Below, piece after piece: positions 1-7,667 of a DNA stretch of 34,100 nt; the stretch's first letter is position 1, and each line of letters starts with the position of its first letter. The position numbers and the translations under genes were made by a program. Origin of the DNA: Actinomycetota bacterium (GTDB taxonomy: Bacteria > Actinomycetota > Actinomycetes > JACCUZ01); assembly GCA_030841025.1 (NCBI GenBank), contig JAVEDJ010000197.1:1-34100 (forward strand), given 5' to 3'. Below the pieces are notes generated by a model. That model was given only the letters and a program-made list of their open reading frames with translations. It was not told where the DNA came from and did not search any database.

Positions 1-366
1 GGAGTGCTCACCGGCGGCCACCTCAACGCGTCGTACGCCGCCGCGGACCTGCTGGTCCTCGCCTCGCGCGCCGAGACCTACGGCATGGTCGTGACCGAGG
101 CGCTGGCGCGCGGGCTCCCTGTCGTCGCGACAGCGGTCGGCGGGGTGCCGGAAGCGCTCGGCCACGGCGCTCATGGAAGCCGGCCGGGCGTACTGGTCCC
201 GCCGGGCGACCCGGCGGCTTTCGGTGCCGCGCTACGCGACTGGTTCGTCGACGCCGATCTGCGGCGACGGCTGCGGCGGGCCGCCCGCGAGCGGCGCACG
301 GCGCTGCCCGGCTGGTCGAGCAGCGCTGCGGCGATCTCGCGGGTCCTGACCGAGGCCGGCCAGTGA
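1..366 (+). CDS. Glycosyltransferase family 4, C-terminal part (partial at window start)
   Basis: The reading frame is open from base 1, so the gene begins upstream and only about 121 C-terminal residues are visible. These match the donor-binding Rossmann half of GT-B (GT4) glycosyltransferases: the segment 'AADLLVLASRAETYGMVV' and the E-x7-E arrangement (ETYGMVVTE) followed by 'ALARGLPVVAT' and 'GGVPEAL', which bind the nucleotide-sugar. It would transfer a sugar from an NDP donor; the acceptor cannot be told. The stop lies 22 bp before the methyltransferase start, so the two are probably one transcript. The following flippase-like and RibD-like genes suggest a small biosynthetic operon rather than general cell-wall synthesis (inference). 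The family call is secure, the substrate unknown. Confidence 0.85.
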   Translation, partial: GVLTGGHLNASYAAADLLVLASRAETYGMVVTEALARGLPVVATAVGGVPEALGHGAHGSRPGVLVPPGDPAAFGAALRDWFVDADLRRRLRRAARERRTALPGWSSSAAAISRVLTEAGQ

Positions 367-388
367 GCCGTTCCGAAGGGCCCCGGGG

Positions 389-1222
389 ATGAGCGTCGAG
401 ACGGTCCGGGTGAGCCCGGAGTGGCTGGCGTTGCGGGAGCCGGCCGACGCGCAGGCCCGTGCGGCCGACCTCGTCAGCCGGGCCCGGCAGCACCTGCCGG
501 CCAACGGTCGCCTGGTGATCCACGACCTGGGCTGCGGCACCGGGGCGATGACCCGCTGGCTCGCCCCGCTGCTGCCCGGGCCGCAGCACTGGGTCCTGTA
601 CGACCGGGACGCTGACCTGCTCGCCGCTGCCCCGGCGGACCTCCCCGCTGCAGCCGCAGACGGGACCGCGGTGACCGCCGAGACCCGCCAGTGCGACATC
701 ACCCGGCTGGACCCGGGCGAGCTGGCGGACGCGTCCCTGCTCACCGCCTCGGCCCTGTTGGACATGCTGACTGCAGACGAGCTGGACCGGCTGGTCAGGT
801 CATGTGCCGGCGCCGGCTGCCCCGTACTGATGACCGGGTCCGTCGTCGGACGCGTCGACCTCCTCCCGGGCGACCCGCTGGACGAGCTCGTCGCGGACGC
901 GTTCAACGACCACCAGCGCCGTACGACCGGTGGCCGGCGACTGCTCGGGCCGGACGCGGTCGCTGCTGCGGTCGACGCGTTCACGCGGCTCGGTGCCGAG
1001 GTGGTCGTCCGGCCCAGCCCCTGGCGGCTCGGCCCTGCTCATAGCGGCTCGGCCGAGCTGACCGCGGAGTGGTTCACCGGCTGGGTCGGCGCGGCGGTCG
1101 AGCAACGGCCGGAGCTCGTCGGCCCGGGCGCCGCCTACGTGCGGCGGCGCCGGGCCGAGGCAGCCACCGGCCGCCTGGCTGTCACGGTGCACCACGAGGA
1201 TCTGCTGGCCCTGCCGCGATGA
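389..1222 (+). CDS. Class I SAM-dependent methyltransferase
   Basis: A 277-aa soluble protein with a Rossmann methyltransferase core. Motif I reads 'VIHDLGCGTGAMTRWL' around residues 47-62, an acidic residue follows in 'VLYDRD', and 'ASLLTASALLDMLT' occupies the motif IV region. The ATG at 389 follows a GGGG-rich stretch; no strong Shine-Dalgarno is seen, but initiation could be helped by coupling to the glycosyltransferase ending 22 bp upstream. The substrate is not recognisable. In actinobacteria genes of this type sit between a glycosyltransferase and a UPF0104 membrane protein, which points to modification of a glycosylated small molecule or lipid (inference). There is no signal peptide, so it should act in the cytoplasm. 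Confidence 0.85.
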   Translation: MSVETVRVSPEWLALREPADAQARAADLVSRARQHLPANGRLVIHDLGCGTGAMTRWLAPLLPGPQHWVLYDRDADLLAAAPADLPAAAADGTAVTAETRQCDITRLDPGELADASLLTASALLDMLTADELDRLVRSCAGAGCPVLMTGSVVGRVDLLPGDPLDELVADAFNDHQRRTTGGRRLLGPDAVAAAVDAFTRLGAEVVVRPSPWRLGPAHSGSAELTAEWFTGWVGAAVEQRPELVGPGAAYVRRRRAEAATGRLAVTVHHEDLLALPR

Positions 1223-1345
1223 TTTCCGACCGAGCCGGTGAACCCCGGGGGCCCGCCGCACGTATCCCCGATCAGGGAGCGGCTCCGCACGGGTGACGGT
1301 GTGTGCGACGCTTCGCCAGCACCGACGAGGGAGTCGAGCGCCAGG

Positions 1346-2332
1346 ATGAGCCGGACGTTGGCGGGGTGGGCGCGCCTGCTGGGTGCCGCCGCGATCCTCG
1401 CGGTCCTGGTCTGGCGGCTGGGTACTGGCCCCTTCCTCGACGGCATCCACGCCGTCGACGGGCGGTCGCTGGCAGCGGCCGGCGTCATCGCGGTGCTGAC
1501 CACGGTCTGCTGCGCCTGGCGCTGGCGAACGGTCGCCCGCGGTCTCGGCGTGGATCTGCCGTTCGGCGTGGCGGTCGCCGCGTACTACCGGTCGGTGTTC
1601 CTCAACACGGTGCTCCCCGGCGGCGTGGTCGGCGACGTGCACCGCGGGGTGCGCCACGGCCGCGACGTCGGGGACGTTGGCCGTGCGCTGCGGGCTGTCG
1701 CCTGGGAACGCACCGCCGGACAGGTCGTGCAGGGCGTGCTGACCACGATCGTGCTGCTCTCGTTTCCTTCGCCGGTTCGCTCGTCCATGCCGGTGGTCGC
1801 GGTCGCGCTCGCGGCGCTCGCGCTCGGCGTCGTACTCCTGGTCCGGGCCATGCCGGAGGGCGGGCGGTCGCGGTGGGCGCGCACCTGGCGGGCCGCCCGC
1901 TCCGACGTCCGTGTCGGGCTGCTCGCACGCCGAGCGTGGCCCGGCATCGTGCTGCCCTCCGCCATCGTCGTGGCCGGCCATGCGGCCACCTTCCTGATCG
2001 CCGCGCGGACCGCGGGCGCCACAGCCTCGTTCGCCCGCCTGCTGCCCTTGGCGCTGCTCGTGCTGCTGGGCGCGACGGTGCCGAGCATCGCCGGATGGGG
2101 TCCCCGGGAAGGTGTGGCGGCGTGGGTGTTCGGCGCGGCCGGGCTGGGCGCGGCCCAGGGAGTGGCCACCGCCGTGGTCTACGGCGTGATGGTGGTCGTC
2201 GCCAGCCTGCCCGGCGCCGTGGTGCTCGTCATGGCGTGGCTGCACCGGCGCGCCGGGCGGCGCGACCCGGCGGGCCCAGCGCAGTGGCGGGTGCCGGCGG
2301 CGGCCAGGTCGGAAAGGGCCGGGCGTGGCTGA
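1346..2332 (+). CDS. Lysylphosphatidylglycerol-synthase TM-region / UPF0104 family membrane protein (flippase-like)
   Basis: A polytopic membrane protein of about 328 aa. The ORF track starts at a GTG (1238), but the extra 36 residues are polar and lack a ribosome site. The ATG at 1346 (MSRTLAGWARLLGAA) leads directly into the first membrane helix and has GAGGGAG upstream at long spacing. Several hydrophobic segments follow, with family-typical 'YYRSVFLNTVLPGGVVGDVHRG' and 'LLVLLGATVPSIAGWGPREGVAAWVFGAAGLG'. This family covers the flippase half of MprF and stand-alone relatives thought to move lipids or lipid-linked compounds across the membrane. No aminoacyl-transferase domain is attached, so lysyl-PG synthesis itself is not predicted. 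It overlaps the RibD-like gene by 8 bp. Confidence 0.82.
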   Translation: MSRTLAGWARLLGAAAILAVLVWRLGTGPFLDGIHAVDGRSLAAAGVIAVLTTVCCAWRWRTVARGLGVDLPFGVAVAAYYRSVFLNTVLPGGVVGDVHRGVRHGRDVGDVGRALRAVAWERTAGQVVQGVLTTIVLLSFPSPVRSSMPVVAVALAALALGVVLLVRAMPEGGRSRWARTWRAARSDVRVGLLARRAWPGIVLPSAIVVAGHAATFLIAARTAGATASFARLLPLALLVLLGATVPSIAGWGPREGVAAWVFGAAGLGAAQGVATAVVYGVMVVVASLPGAVVLVMAWLHRRAGRRDPAGPAQWRVPAAARSERAGRG

Positions 2333-3017
2333 GCGGCCCTACACCCTGCTCAGCTGCGGCACGTCGATCGACGGATACCTCGGCGGCGCGACCGAGCAGC
2401 GCCTGGCGCTGTCCAACGAAGCCGACTTCGACCGGGTCGACGCCGTTCGCGCCGGCTGCGACGCAATCATGGTGGGCGCGGCCACCGTCCGACAAGACAA
2501 CCCGCGGCTGCTGGTGCGCTCGGCCGCGCGGCGGGACGAACGGGTCGTCCAAGGACTGGGCCCGTCACCGATCAAGGTGACCGTGACCAGGGGCGCCCAG
2601 CTGGACGCCTGCGCGAACTTCTTCACCGTGGGCGACGTCGAGAAACTGGTCTACTGCGCGAGCGCCGCGGTGGCCGAGGCCCGCTCCCGGCTGGGGCCGG
2701 TGGCGACCGTGATCGACGGCGGCTGGCCGGTCGACATGCGGCAGGTCAGCGAGGATCTCGGTGCGCGCGGCGTGCGGCGAATGATGGTCGAGGGCGGCGG
2801 CACGGTGCACACGCAGTTCCTCACCGGTGACCTCGCCGACGAACTGCAGCTGGTCGTGGCGCCGTTCTTCATCGGCGACTCCCGCGCCCGGCGGTTCGTC
2901 AGCGACGGCCAGTTCCCGTGGAACCCGCAGCGGCGCGCGACCCTCGCGGAGGTTCGCCAGATCGGTGACGTGGTGCTGCTTCGCTATGCCCTCTCGTCGC
3001 GGTTTCGCCTGGACTGA
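2325..3017 (+). CDS. RibD C-terminal / dihydrofolate-reductase-fold reductase
   Basis: A 230-aa protein starting at GTG 2325 with GGAAAGG upstream inside the preceding gene. It has the RibD_C fold signatures: 'TSIDGYL' near residues 13-19, 'DAIMVGAATVRQDNPRL' near 46-62, and 'MMVEGGGTVHTQFL' with 'DELQLVVAPFFIGD' in the C-terminal half. In riboflavin synthesis this fold performs the NADPH-dependent reduction of the ribosyl side chain of a pyrimidine. Here there is no deaminase domain, so it is not a complete RibD, and free-standing relatives reduce pterin- or pyrimidine-like compounds. Its overlap with the flippase-like gene and the nearby glycosyltransferase and methyltransferase suggest a pterin- or flavin-precursor-derived product (inference). 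Confidence 0.85.
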   Translation: MAERPYTLLSCGTSIDGYLGGATEQRLALSNEADFDRVDAVRAGCDAIMVGAATVRQDNPRLLVRSAARRDERVVQGLGPSPIKVTVTRGAQLDACANFFTVGDVEKLVYCASAAVAEARSRLGPVATVIDGGWPVDMRQVSEDLGARGVRRMMVEGGGTVHTQFLTGDLADELQLVVAPFFIGDSRARRFVSDGQFPWNPQRRATLAEVRQIGDVVLLRYALSSRFRLD

Positions 3018-3049
3018 CCGAGAAGGGAGCAAGGACGGACAATGCTCGG

Positions 3050-3913
3050 GTGTGGAACGCGGGTGGTGTGTGGGCGCAGATCCGCCCCACAGCTTTCGTC
3101 CTTGCCCTGGCCATAGGTGCGGGAGTGCTCGCCGGGACGGGCCCGGTGACGTCGGCCGGCGACGACATCCGGTTGGTGCAGTTCAACCTGTGCGGACACG
3201 TCTGCCGCGACGACGACGCCGACAAGGTCGGCGGCGTCGTCAACTCCTTGGCGGGCTTCCATCCAATGGCGGTCAGCCTGAACGAGCTCTGCCGCCCGCA
3301 GCTCGCCGCGGTCCTCGACGGCATCTCCAGACGTGGCTGGGCGATGCACTCCCGGTTCTTGGTCACCGAGCGCGGCGGGTGCAGGGGCGGCGTGGACTAC
3401 GGCATCGCCGTACTGACTCGCACCACCATCGTCGATGCCGACCCGGTGACTTACGCTGCCCAGAACCACGTGGGCACCACCGAGCTCCGCGGGCTGCTGT
3501 GCGCGAAGGCGGAGCTCGGGAGCCGTCCGACGCGCATCTGCACGTCGCACGTCGTGGCCGCCGACGAAGACCCCAGTGGTGACATCCGGCGCGAGCAGGT
3601 CGCGGCGGCCGCGCGCTGGGTCGCCGCCTACCGCGTCCCCGTCGTGGTCATGGGCGACTTCAACCTGCGCCCCACCGACAGAGCAATGAGCGCCCTGTAC
3701 ACGCGATCGCATCGGGGCGGCGGGAACGGCATTTTCGAGGAGGTCGACCAGGGATCGGAGCACTGCCGGTGCGGCGAGCACACCTACGATTCGGGCGGGA
3801 AGTATGACTACATCTTCGTGAGCGCCCACGACTTCGTCGTGGCCGAGGGGGACGCGACCGCGTCGAGGTTCTCCGACCACGACCTTTTGCGCGGCTGGGT
3901 CATCACCCGCTGA
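3050..3913 (+). CDS. Secreted endonuclease/exonuclease/phosphatase (EEP) superfamily enzyme, Cys-rich
   Basis: 287 aa from a GTG start (a second GTG at codon 7 is possible). Residues about 10-35 form a hydrophobic leader ending near 'TSAGDD', which suggests export. EEP motifs are present in order: 'VQFNLCGH', 'LNELCR' (metal-binding Glu), 'CTSHV', 'VVMGDFNLRPTD' (catalytic Asp/Asn), 'KYDYIFVS' and 'SDHDLL' (catalytic His). The family includes DNase I-like nucleases, sphingomyelinases and inositol-phosphate phosphatases; the substrate is not decidable here. Eight cysteines occur after the leader (NLCGHVC, ELC, GGC, LLC, RICTS, EHCRC), consistent with disulfides in an extracellular enzyme. The gene converges on the CDP-alcohol phosphatidyltransferase/sulfatase fusion with 32 bp between the stops. 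Confidence 0.82.
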   Translation: MWNAGGVWAQIRPTAFVLALAIGAGVLAGTGPVTSAGDDIRLVQFNLCGHVCRDDDADKVGGVVNSLAGFHPMAVSLNELCRPQLAAVLDGISRRGWAMHSRFLVTERGGCRGGVDYGIAVLTRTTIVDADPVTYAAQNHVGTTELRGLLCAKAELGSRPTRICTSHVVAADEDPSGDIRREQVAAAARWVAAYRVPVVVMGDFNLRPTDRAMSALYTRSHRGGGNGIFEEVDQGSEHCRCGEHTYDSGGKYDYIFVSAHDFVVAEGDATASRFSDHDLLRGWVITR

Positions 3914-3945
3914 CGCACGCGCTGGACCGTTGCGTGTCCGGATGA

Positions 3946-6342
3946 CTACGGAGTCGCCGGTTGCCCGCCGTACGCGGTGAGGAAGCGGTCGCGAAACGCA
4001 CTCATCGGCCACACGGGTGCGTGCGGGTCGGGCCGCAACCCGTCCTGCCAGCCCCACCCGGAGATCCGGTCCATGACCGCCTTGTCGTGGGCGACGATCG
4101 TGATCGGCACGTCGTGGCTCGCGTCTGGACCGGTGATGATCGTCGCGGGCTGGTGATCGCCCAGGAGGACAAGGACGAGGTTGTCGTCGGCGTAGTGCTC
4201 CACGAACGAGACGAGGGTGTTCACCGTGTACCGGACCGACCGGCCGTACGCCGCGCGTACCTTGTCGCGATCGCTCCACAGGGCGGCTCGCGACACCTGC
4301 TCGACGGGCATCCTGGCGAAGACCGAACCGTCGCCGACCTTGCTCCAGTCGATCAGCCGCGGTATGCGCGTCCACGGTTCGTGACTCGACACGAGGTCGA
4401 TCTCAGCCATCACGGGAGCACGGTCGGGTGCCGCGAGCTCCAGGCGTTGGAAGGCCGACATGACGTACTGGTCGGGCATCGAGGCGTAGGCGAAGGTCGG
4501 ACCGGCATACCCGACGTTGTGCCGCTCGTAGAGCTGGTCGTAGTGATAGAACGACCTGCCCTGCGGCCAGTCCCGGTTGTTGGACGGCACGTCGGCGACC
4601 GTCCGCCAGCCCGCGCGCTTGAACGCCTTGCTGAGCGTGAAGCGGTCGCTCGTGACCAGCTGGTCGTAGCGCCGCTGGCTGTCGACCCGCACCCCCGACT
4701 GCAGAGTCGCGTGGGCCAGCCAGCTGATGCCACCGAACGTCGGTGAGGTGAGGAAGGCGCTGCGGGAGGAGAAGCCGGCCGCCTGCAGTCGCCGGGTGCC
4801 TGTGTCGAGCGCCGCATTGACCTGCGGCGAGAAGGCCGAGTCCTGGACCGCGACCCGCCCGTAGCTCTCGACGAAGGCCACGATGACGTCCTTGCCGCGC
4901 AGGCCGGTCAACAGCTGGTCGCTCGGGCTGTCATGGAAGCGATCGTGGGCGATCTCGTCCGCGAAGATCGCGTGGTCCAGCACGCCGTTGCGCACTGCGC
5001 GCGCCTGGTCGTAGGCGAGGCCGGCTGCGCTCGTGGAGGCGACAGGCGTGCCGGAGACGAGCTGCACGCCGAGGACCGCGCACAGCACCCAGACGAGGCC
5101 GAGCGCCGTGACAGCCCTCAGTGACCAGGTGCGGTGGCGCGCCGCGAACCGGGTCAGGTGCAGCACCGACAGGGTCGTGAGGACGAGCACGACGACGGCG
5201 AGCAACCCCGCACCGACGATGGCCACGTTCGCGCCGGTTTCGCCGAACGAGCCGCGCAGCGTCTCGACCGCAGACCCGAGGTAGCCCCAGTCGGTCACCG
5301 GGTTGAACGGACGGGCGAGAGTCGCGAAGACGCCCATGTCGAGGAGCTTCACGAGGACCAGCAGGCCGAGTGCGGGTCCGAGCATCCACGCCAGGACGCG
5401 TCGTGCGGTGCCGGGCAGGACGAGAGCCATTGCGACGACGACAAGTCCTTCGACGGGGATCCGCACGAACTCGCCGAGCGTGAGACGACTCAGCTGGTTC
5501 GGAGCGACGAGGGCGACCCACACGAGCAGCAGGGCCAGGACCGTGGTCGTCGCGGCGGCGACGGTGCGCAATCGCCCTCGGGCCGGTCCCGGCTCAGCTG
5601 CGTCGGGGAGACTGCCCGACTGATCCGCAGCTGCCAGGGACGTGCCAGATGCGGCGCGCCGCCGACACCACAACCACCACACACTACGGCTGAACGACTC
5701 CGTGAGCAGCGCGAGGGACGCGACGAGCGCGGCGTACGTCCACGACCGGGGCAGGACGTCCGCCGCCGCGACCGTCAGCGTGATGCCCTGGATCGCCGCA
5801 ACGACCTTGCCCCAGTAGCGCGGTGGCAAGGTCTCGCGCAGCCACGGCAGCGGCCGACCGGCCACGACGAACGCGTAGCGCGCCACGCCGATCGTGAGCA
5901 CCCACCACCCGAAGGACGAGGCGACGTACACGCTGAGGACGAGGATCAGGAACGAGTCGACCTCCTGGTCGAAGTGCCGGCCGACGCTCGATGCCGTCCT
6001 GGTCCGCCGCGCCACCCAGCCGTCGACCGCGTCCAGCACCAGCGCTACGGCCGTGAGCGCCACCAGCGTCGACACTGGCGAGCGCTGCCCGAGCGAGTCC
6101 GCGACCAGTGCCGCCACGCCGCCGACGAGCGTGGCGCGGGCGAGCGTCACCCCGTCGGCGGGCCCGAGCGCGCCGGCTCCAGAACGCGCCAGGCCACGGG
6201 CCAGGGCGGCGTTGGTGACCACGCCGCAGGCGATGCCGACGACCCACCCGGCGATGCCCAGGCCGAGGGTTCCGGCCAGTACGGCGAGCAGCATCAGCTG
6301 CGCGGTCAGCCCAATCGCCGGGCCGGTTCGAACCGATGGCAC
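3946..6342 (-). CDS. Bifunctional membrane protein: CDP-alcohol phosphatidyltransferase + LtaS/sulfatase-like domain
   Basis: The track ORF runs to 6558, but its first 72 residues are Cys/polar, overlap the divergent methyltransferase and lack a ribosome site. A GTG at 6342 with GGAGG just upstream gives 798 aa beginning VPSVRTGPAIGL. Residues 104-129 carry a perfect CDP-alcohol phosphotransferase motif (D104, DG107-108, AR111-112, G121, D125, D129). Further hydrophobic helices follow, then from about residue 484 an alkaline-phosphatase-superfamily domain: 'VIVAFVESYG', 'SPTFGGISWLAHAT', 'DLVSSHEPW' and 'VLLGDHQPAT'. The first half should join a CDP-activated lipid to an alcohol. The second resembles enzymes that transfer or remove phospho-groups outside the membrane. 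Fused, they could make and then use a phospholipid head group (inference). No partner gene is obvious nearby. Confidence 0.8.
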   Translation of the reverse strand: MPSVRTGPAIGLTAQLMLLAVLAGTLGLGIAGWVVGIACGVVTNAALARGLARSGAGALGPADGVTLARATLVGGVAALVADSLGQRSPVSTLVALTAVALVLDAVDGWVARRTRTASSVGRHFDQEVDSFLILVLSVYVASSFGWWVLTIGVARYAFVVAGRPLPWLRETLPPRYWGKVVAAIQGITLTVAAADVLPRSWTYAALVASLALLTESFSRSVWWLWCRRRAASGTSLAAADQSGSLPDAAEPGPARGRLRTVAAATTTVLALLLVWVALVAPNQLSRLTLGEFVRIPVEGLVVVAMALVLPGTARRVLAWMLGPALGLLVLVKLLDMGVFATLARPFNPVTDWGYLGSAVETLRGSFGETGANVAIVGAGLLAVVVLVLTTLSVLHLTRFAARHRTWSLRAVTALGLVWVLCAVLGVQLVSGTPVASTSAAGLAYDQARAVRNGVLDHAIFADEIAHDRFHDSPSDQLLTGLRGKDVIVAFVESYGRVAVQDSAFSPQVNAALDTGTRRLQAAGFSSRSAFLTSPTFGGISWLAHATLQSGVRVDSQRRYDQLVTSDRFTLSKAFKRAGWRTVADVPSNNRDWPQGRSFYHYDQLYERHNVGYAGPTFAYASMPDQYVMSAFQRLELAAPDRAPVMAEIDLVSSHEPWTRIPRLIDWSKVGDGSVFARMPVEQVSRAALWSDRDKVRAAYGRSVRYTVNTLVSFVEHYADDNLVLVLLGDHQPATIITGPDASHDVPITIVAHDKAVMDRISGWGWQDGLRPDPHAPVWPMSAFRDRFLTAYGGQPATP

Positions 6343-6439
6343 CGTGCCTCCGCGTCGCTGGGTACGGCAGTGGGCTACATCGATGAGAACGGGAGAAGCG
6401 GCCGTTTCGTTCAAATCCCGGTCCGGAGGAGTGCTACCG
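6343..6439. promoter_or_regulatory. Divergent promoter region between the fusion enzyme and the methyltransferase
   Basis: This 97-bp spacer separates two genes read in opposite directions and must hold both promoters unless they start inside the neighbours. It is somewhat richer in A/T than its surroundings. I see a good ribosome site for each gene (GGAGG before the GTG at 6342 on the minus strand; GGAGGA nine bases before the ATG at 6440 on the plus strand), but no convincing -35/-10 pair. Confidence 0.4.
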
Positions 6440-7288
6440 ATGGCGGACACCCCTGTCGAGCAGCCAGTATGCGGCGATGCGCGGCACGCGTCGCACGTTC
6501 CGCACGGACTGAGGAAGGCCATGAGACAGGACGAGGACGCTCCTTTTGTCCCAGCCATGGAGCGGGCCCGCCGATCGGCGTACGCCCCCGGCGAGTTCGT
6601 CGATCAGGAAAACTTCATGCCGAGCGGCGAAATCCTTGCCTTGGCCGTTCGGGCCGGTGTCGGGCCTGGCGTTTCCGTGCTGGACCTGTGTTGCGGAGTG
6701 GCCGGGCCCGGACGGTTCATCACTCGGGAGCTGGCGTGCACATATCTGGGAGTGGACCACAGCCCCAGCGCCATTGCCCTCGCACGTGAGCGCGCCCGCG
6801 ACCTTGCCTGCCGCTTCGAGGTATCGCGCATCCCCCCGATTCCGGCTGGCCCGTTCGACGTCGTACTCCTGCTGGAAACCATGTTGCTCTTTCCCGACAA
6901 GGAGGCGCTCCTTCGCGAGATATCCCCGGCGCTCCCGATCGGGGGGCGCTTCGCCTTCACCCTGGAGGAGGGGCAGCCCTTGACGGCCGCGGAACGAGAC
7001 CGCATGCCGCACGCCGACACCGTGCGGCTCATTCCCTTGTCCGAGATGGTCTCCTGCCTGGAGCGGGTCGGGATGCGGGTCCGCTGGCAGAACGAGTGCA
7101 GTCAGTCCCACCGGGCCGTGGTCGATTCGTTGATCACCGCGTACACCGTCCATGAGTCGGACATTGCCGCGCACATCGGGCGCCGGGCCCTGGATGATCT
7201 GCTGGCCGCCCACCGGCTCTGGAGCGACTGGCTGCGAGAGGGACGGGTGCGCAAGTTCGCGTTCGTGGCCGAGAAGACCACGGGCTGA
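6440..7288 (+). CDS. Class I SAM-dependent methyltransferase
   Basis: The track ORF begins at 5894 but runs antisense through the fusion enzyme. The ATG at 6440 is preceded by GGAGGA at nine bases and gives 282 aa. Motif I is 'VLDLCCGVAGPGRFIT', followed by 'YLGVDHSPSAIALARERA' (acidic SAM-ribose contact) and 'FDVVLLLETMLLFPDKEALLREISPALPIGG' (motifs IV-V). The C-terminal third is helical and closes with 'KFAFVAEKTTG'. The substrate is unknown; the fold is shared with small-molecule N- and O-methyltransferases. Third codon positions contain clearly more A/T (cct, cca, gta, ttt, gga, tat) than in gyrA or parB, suggesting a different origin from the core genes. It is divergent from the fusion enzyme and stops about 110 bp before the tRNA-Ala 3' end. 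Confidence 0.82.
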   Translation: MADTPVEQPVCGDARHASHVPHGLRKAMRQDEDAPFVPAMERARRSAYAPGEFVDQENFMPSGEILALAVRAGVGPGVSVLDLCCGVAGPGRFITRELACTYLGVDHSPSAIALARERARDLACRFEVSRIPPIPAGPFDVVLLLETMLLFPDKEALLREISPALPIGGRFAFTLEEGQPLTAAERDRMPHADTVRLIPLSEMVSCLERVGMRVRWQNECSQSHRAVVDSLITAYTVHESDIAAHIGRRALDDLLAAHRLWSDWLREGRVRKFAFVAEKTTG

Positions 7289-7400
7289 CGGCGCCTCACC
7301 GGCCGGGTGGTCGTTGCGCCGGGGTTTGCGTGACCACGGCACCGGTGATGTCCGTCGGGCGCCGGCCTCTTACCTGCCGGGTGACGTCCGCGTCTGATGG

Positions 7401-7473
7401 TGGAGACGAGGGGACTCGAACCCCTAACCCCCTGCTTGCAAAGCAGGTGCGCTACCAATTGCGCCACGTCCCC
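7401..7473 (-). tRNA. tRNA-Ala (anticodon TGC)
   Basis: Read on the minus strand, the sequence folds as a cloverleaf. The acceptor arms are GGGGACG and CGTCTCC, the D arm contains GCGCAATTGGTAGCGC, the anticodon arm is CTGCT-TTGCAAG-CAG with anticodon TGC, and the T arm is AGGGG-TTCGAGT-CCCCT. The discriminator base is A. A CCA tail is encoded immediately after it (bases 7398-7400). The tRNA-Ile/tRNA-Ala pair downstream of gyrA is a normal actinobacterial arrangement. Confidence 0.97.
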
Positions 7474-7511
7474 GAGCCGGCGTTGCTGCCGGTGCACGGG
7501 CCCTGCGAGTG

Positions 7512-7637
7512 CTACCGGACCCGGTCGGTCGCCTCGGCCCAGAGATCCTGTTCGGCGTTGCGGTCGGCGTTGACCTTGCGGTAGGCAAGGGCCCCGCCGA
7601 TGGCGGCGACGGCCGCGACGAGCAGCTTCTTTCTCAT
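7512..7637 (-). CDS. DLW-39 family small protein
   Basis: This 41-aa gene is below the length cut-off of the ORF track. Its ATG is complementary to 7635-7637, with a strong AGGAGG five bases upstream, and it ends in TAG at 7512. The protein starts MRKKLLVAAVAAIGGALAY, a short basic N-terminus and one hydrophobic helix, then a charged tail containing 'AEQDLWAEATD'. The DLW triplet and length of about 39-41 aa identify the actinobacterial DLW-39 family, known from this position between tRNA-Ile and tRNA-Ala near gyrA. It is presumably a small membrane peptide; its function is unknown. With only about 30 bases on either side to the two tRNA genes it is likely cut from a common tRNA-mRNA transcript. 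Confidence 0.9.
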   Translation of the reverse strand: MRKKLLVAAVAAIGGALAYRKVNADRNAEQDLWAEATDRVR

Positions 7638-7667
7638 GCCAACCTCCTGAGCCGACGGTCGCCAGAG

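Noticed and set aside
5134-6789. A 551-aa plus-strand ORF across the fusion enzyme and methyltransferase
   Set aside because: Overlaps two supported genes in other frames and shows only Arg/Gly/Asp-rich low-complexity sequence.
3018-7400. Possible genomic island inserted at the tRNA-Ala 3' end
   Set aside because: The genes look accessory and the methyltransferase has odd codons, but there is no integrase, no transposase and no duplicated tRNA 3' end at the other boundary.
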